From: Streptomyces alanosinicus
Lineage (GTDB): Bacteria > Actinomycetota > Actinomycetes > Streptomycetales > Streptomycetaceae
Assembly: GCF_014650595.1 (NCBI RefSeq)
Contig: NZ_BMVG01000005.1
Location: 372,001 to 436,000 of the forward strand
Direction of reading: 5' to 3'
Length of the DNA: 64,000 nucleotides
The first letter of the stretch is position 1. The number at the start of each line of letters is the position of its first letter. Position numbers and translations under genes: made by a program. Shown here piece after piece: positions 59,393-64,000 of the stretch. Below the pieces are notes generated by a model that was not told the DNA's origin, searched no databases, and saw only the letters and a program-made list of their open reading frames with translations.

Positions 59393-60274
59393 ATGCCCGC
59401 GTCCGCCCGGCAACGTTGTCACGCAGTTCTCGCCGGACTCGTCACCCTCGCCACCACCGCTGTCGTGTCCCTCGCCGTGCCCGCGCCCGCCGCCGCGGCC
59501 GACACCTGGACGGAGACCGGCTCCGACCACGCCCGCGCGCTGGACGAGAGCCAGGGACTGACCTCCGTGGAGGTGCCGGCGAACAGCCCCAACCGCTACA
59601 CCGGTATCGGCACCATCCCCCTCAGCGTCTCCAGCCGGGGCTGGAACCACGTCGGCGACCCCGACGCCTCGTACAACGGCTACTACATCGAGCCCTATCA
59701 GCAGGACTCCGGCAACTCGAAGATGTACCGCGTGCAGGCGCCCGACGGCACCTGGTCGGAGTACGTCCACACGCTGAGCCCGGGTGAGGCCCTGAACAAC
59801 TCCTGGGACGCGATCTCGCCCGACGGCCAGTGGATGCTCTCGGGCGAGTGGGGCACGATGAACCGCTTCCTGGTCTTCCCGACCCCCGGTGTCAACCCGG
59901 GCGCCTCGCCCTCGGCGAACCTCCCGCAGGCCTCCACGGTCAACCTGGACCACCCCGTCCGGGACATCCAGGGCTGTGACTTCTCCGGCCCCACCACCCT
60001 GCTGTGCTCCTCCGACGACCCGGACGGCAGCCTCTTCGGCATGACCAAGCCGCTGCTGCAGGTCGACCTGTCGGCCCCGCCCAGCGGCTCCGGGGACGTC
60101 ACCGGCCATGTCACGGCCCTGCGCCAGCTGCCGCTGCGCAGCTCCTGCTCCGGCACGTTCGAGGTGGAGGGCCTCGACTACGACCGCCGCACCGGCATCC
60201 TGCGCGTGATCGTGATGTCTCCCGGCTTCTGCATCCTCACGGACAGCAAGACGTACACGTTCTCCCGCGGCTGA
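59393..60274 (+). CDS. Secreted hypothetical protein, probable beta-propeller-like
   Basis: The 293-residue protein has a clear signal peptide (MPASARQRCHAVLAGLVTLATTAVVSLAVPAPAAAAD). The mature part has Trp- and Gly-rich repeats such as SSRGWNHVGDPDASYNGYYIEPYQQ and AISPDGQWMLSGEWGTMNRFLVFPTPG, suggesting a propeller fold with blades ending in DG or SP motifs. Four Cys are present. It may bind or process a polymer outside the cell. GAGGAG lies six bases before the ATG. I do not recognise a family. Confidence 0.72.
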   Translation: MPASARQRCHAVLAGLVTLATTAVVSLAVPAPAAAADTWTETGSDHARALDESQGLTSVEVPANSPNRYTGIGTIPLSVSSRGWNHVGDPDASYNGYYIEPYQQDSGNSKMYRVQAPDGTWSEYVHTLSPGEALNNSWDAISPDGQWMLSGEWGTMNRFLVFPTPGVNPGASPSANLPQASTVNLDHPVRDIQGCDFSGPTTLLCSSDDPDGSLFGMTKPLLQVDLSAPPSGSGDVTGHVTALRQLPLRSSCSGTFEVEGLDYDRRTGILRVIVMSPGFCILTDSKTYTFSRG

Positions 60275-60305
60275 GCGGCTGAGGTGTGCCGGACGCCCGG
60301 CGGTG

Positions 60306-60372
60306 CTTTCCTGGGGGTGGACGTGGTTCGGCTCGGCGTTCGGCGGGGCACCCCGTTCCACCGCCAGGAAAG
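60306..60372 (+). promoter_or_regulatory. Leader stem-loop that pairs with the Shine-Dalgarno region of the 123-aa gene
   Basis: CTTTCCTGGGGGTGGA (60306-60321) pairs with TCCACCGCCAGGAAAG (60357-60372), 15 of 16 positions, around a 35-base loop. The right arm ends inside the AAAGGAG ribosome site (60369-60375) of the next gene. The hairpin could hide that site, as in RNA thermometers or riboswitches, or end the upstream transcript. Confidence 0.6.
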
Positions 60373-60381
60373 GAGCGATCA

Positions 60382-62902
<2,521 letters not shown>

Positions 62903-62912
62903 GGCGCCTCGC

Positions 62913-62944
62913 GCACCTCCCCGGGATATGCACCTCCCTAGGAT
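62913..62944 (+). promoter_or_regulatory. Direct repeats and -10 box before the second PadR gene
   Basis: GCACCTCCC occurs at 62913-62921 and 62930-62938, a 17-base period. TAGGAT (62939-62944) ends six bases before the PadR ATG, so the mRNA looks leaderless. The repeats could be an operator; no -35 box is clear. Confidence 0.35.
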
Positions 62945-62950
62945 GAGCCC

Positions 62951-63496
62951 ATGTCACTCCCGCACGCGATCCTCACCGCCCTGCTGGAAAAGCCGTCGTC
63001 CGGACTGGAACTGACCCGCCGCTTCGACAAGTCGATCGGGTACTTCTGGTCCGCGACGCACCAGCAGATCTATCGCGAGCTGGGGAAGCTGGAAGCCGAG
63101 GGGCTCATCCGCGCACTGCCGTCCGAACAGCCGGCGCGCGGGCAGAAGAAGAGCTACGACGTGCTGCCCGCGGGCCGCGCCGAACTGGCCCGCTGGACCG
63201 CCGCCGCGCAGGACCCGAAGCCGCAGCGGGATGTGCTCCTGCTGCGGCTTCGGGCCGCGGCGGTGGTCGGCACGGCGGGCCTTGCGGCGGATCTGCGGCG
63301 CCATCTGGAGCTGCACCGGCGGCAGTTGGCCGAGTACCAGGAGATCGAGAGGCGCGACTTCCCGCCGGACCGGGACGCCCCCGAGGACCGGCTGCGCCAC
63401 CTCGTGCTGCGGGCCGGCATCGACCTGGAGACCTTCTGGACCCAGTGGCTCACCCACGCCCTGACGGAGGTCGCCGCCCTGCCCGACGCCGACTGA
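62951..63496 (+). CDS. PadR family transcriptional regulator
   Basis: The 181-residue protein begins MSLPHAILTALLEKPSSGLELTRRFDKSIGYFWSATHQQIYRELGKLEAEGLIRALPSEQPARGQKKSYDVLPAGRAEL, a PadR winged helix, then a helical C-terminal dimer domain (LLLRLRAAAVVGTAGLAADLRRHLELH). A TAGGAT box is six bases before the ATG. It lies 48 bases after the flavoenzyme gene and may control it in response to an aromatic or lipid ligand. Confidence 0.87.
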   Translation: MSLPHAILTALLEKPSSGLELTRRFDKSIGYFWSATHQQIYRELGKLEAEGLIRALPSEQPARGQKKSYDVLPAGRAELARWTAAAQDPKPQRDVLLLRLRAAAVVGTAGLAADLRRHLELHRRQLAEYQEIERRDFPPDRDAPEDRLRHLVLRAGIDLETFWTQWLTHALTEVAALPDAD

Positions 63497-63513
63497 CGTC
63501 CGCGCGGGGCGGC

Positions 63514-64000
63514 TCAGAGCCGGTACGGCCGTGAACGGCGGCGCAGATACCAGCCCGTGGCGATCACCCCGCCGCTCACCAGAGCGGCGCCGAGGCCCAG
63601 CGTCAGCGGCCCGTGGTCGCGGGCGGCACCGCCCAGGCCGCCCATCACCCCACGGGAGGGCGCCGGTGAGGACGTCGACGAGATCGTGGGCGACGTTCCT
63701 GTGCCCGTGCCCGTGCCCGAACCCGTAACAGCCGTACCCGCGTTCGTGCCCGTGTTCCCGCCCGAGCCCGGCGAGACGATCACCGACTGGGTGCCCGCCG
63801 GGCCGCCGCTGGAGCAGAGCACGACCACCGTGTACGTCCCCGGGCTCACCCCCGTCCAGGCGGTGGACTGGCTGATCGTCGTGCCCGCCAGGGCCGACTG
63901 CCGGCCCTGGGCGAAGTTCGCCTGCCGGCTGGTGAGCAGGGCCGCGTTGCCCCAGCTGCCGTTGATCTGGGTGCACGCGCTGGTGACCACCGAGACGGTG
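63514..64000 (-). CDS. Surface protein with C-terminal membrane anchor (5' partial)
   Basis: The gene extends past the right edge; its start is not seen. The visible 161 residues are an extracellular domain (TSACTQINGSWGNAALLTSRQANFAQGRQSALAGTTISQSTAWTGVSPGTYTVVVLC) with Cys and Thr/Ser, a Gly/Thr-repeat stretch (GNTGTNAGTAVTGSGTGTGTGTS), a hydrophobic helix (LTLGLGAALVSGGVIATGWYL) and a basic end (RRRSRPYRL). This is a membrane-anchored surface protein. No sortase LPxTG motif is seen. Confidence 0.78.
   Translation of the reverse strand, partial: TVSVVTSACTQINGSWGNAALLTSRQANFAQGRQSALAGTTISQSTAWTGVSPGTYTVVVLCSSGGPAGTQSVIVSPGSGGNTGTNAGTAVTGSGTGTGTGTSPTISSTSSPAPSRGVMGGLGGAARDHGPLTLGLGAALVSGGVIATGWYLRRRSRPYRL

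Overview
The window is high-GC (about 72 percent) actinobacterial DNA. Gene families, short leaderless or GGAGG-led starts, many GTG starts and ATGA/GTGA stop-start overlaps point to a Streptomyces chromosome. I saw no rRNA, tRNA, CRISPR array or insertion sequence. About 58 intact genes are called, with at least five decayed gene remnants, which fits an accessory or arm-proximal region rather than a core one.

Layout. 1-5.4 kb: 3' end of a rhodanese-like membrane protein, a small hypothetical gene, a DHA2-type MFS exporter, a truncated ThuA gene coupled to a Gfo/Idh/MocA dehydrogenase, and a 2-hydroxyacid dehydrogenase. 5.6-9.4 kb: secreted GH18 chitinase with DasR-type operator-like sites, MsrA, NAD kinase. 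9.5-15 kb: NCS1 permease with an isochorismatase-fold hydrolase, a small secreted protein, SseB-like protein, a channel-like membrane protein, an orphan PqqB. 15-16.5 kb: MarR regulator, VOC protein, a decayed LuxR-type response regulator.

16.5-24.6 kb is a galactan utilisation locus: LacI regulator, two ABC permeases and a sugar-binding lipoprotein on the minus strand, divergent from a GH42 beta-galactosidase and a secreted GH53 endo-galactanase. Three operator-like sites of the form TGTGnnCGnnCACA lie around back-to-back promoters whose -35 boxes overlap. 24.8-27.7 kb: small HTH protein, an SMP-30-like pseudogene, a CrcB-DUF190-CrcB fluoride channel set and UppP. 27.8-33.6 kb is an asparagine/glutamine/aspartate catabolic locus: FadR-type regulator with an operator inside its first codons, amino acid permease, asparaginase, aspartase and glutaminase. 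Together these would give ammonium, fumarate and glutamate.

33.8-40.4 kb: two polyprenyl-dependent glycosyltransferase-like membrane proteins, a D,D-carboxypeptidase, a second Rho-type factor with a 32-nt all-pyrimidine tract in its leader, and a P450. 40.4-50.5 kb: assorted regulators (PadR, GntR/UTRA, MarR), methyltransferase, SnoaL-like protein, decayed dienelactone hydrolase and Cys-repeat secreted protein genes, an acetyl esterase, a membrane protein, a molybdopterin oxidoreductase with its flavin reductase, and a quinone reductase with a GNAT enzyme. 50.5-56 kb: a membrane protein divergent from MarR, then an operon of unknown protein, MoxR ATPase and metallopeptidase/VWA protein. 56-64 kb: PrmC-like methyltransferase, PAS-GAF-SpoIIE phosphatase, two hypotheticals (one with a hairpin that pairs with its ribosome binding site), a FadH-like flavoenzyme, PadR, and the 3' end of a surface-anchored protein.

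The strongest leads for new biology are the Rho paralogue with its pyrimidine leader, the MoxR/VWA/unknown three-gene operon, the palindrome shared by the MarR gene at 15 kb and the flavoenzyme gene at 61 kb, and the SD-sequestering hairpin at 60.3 kb.
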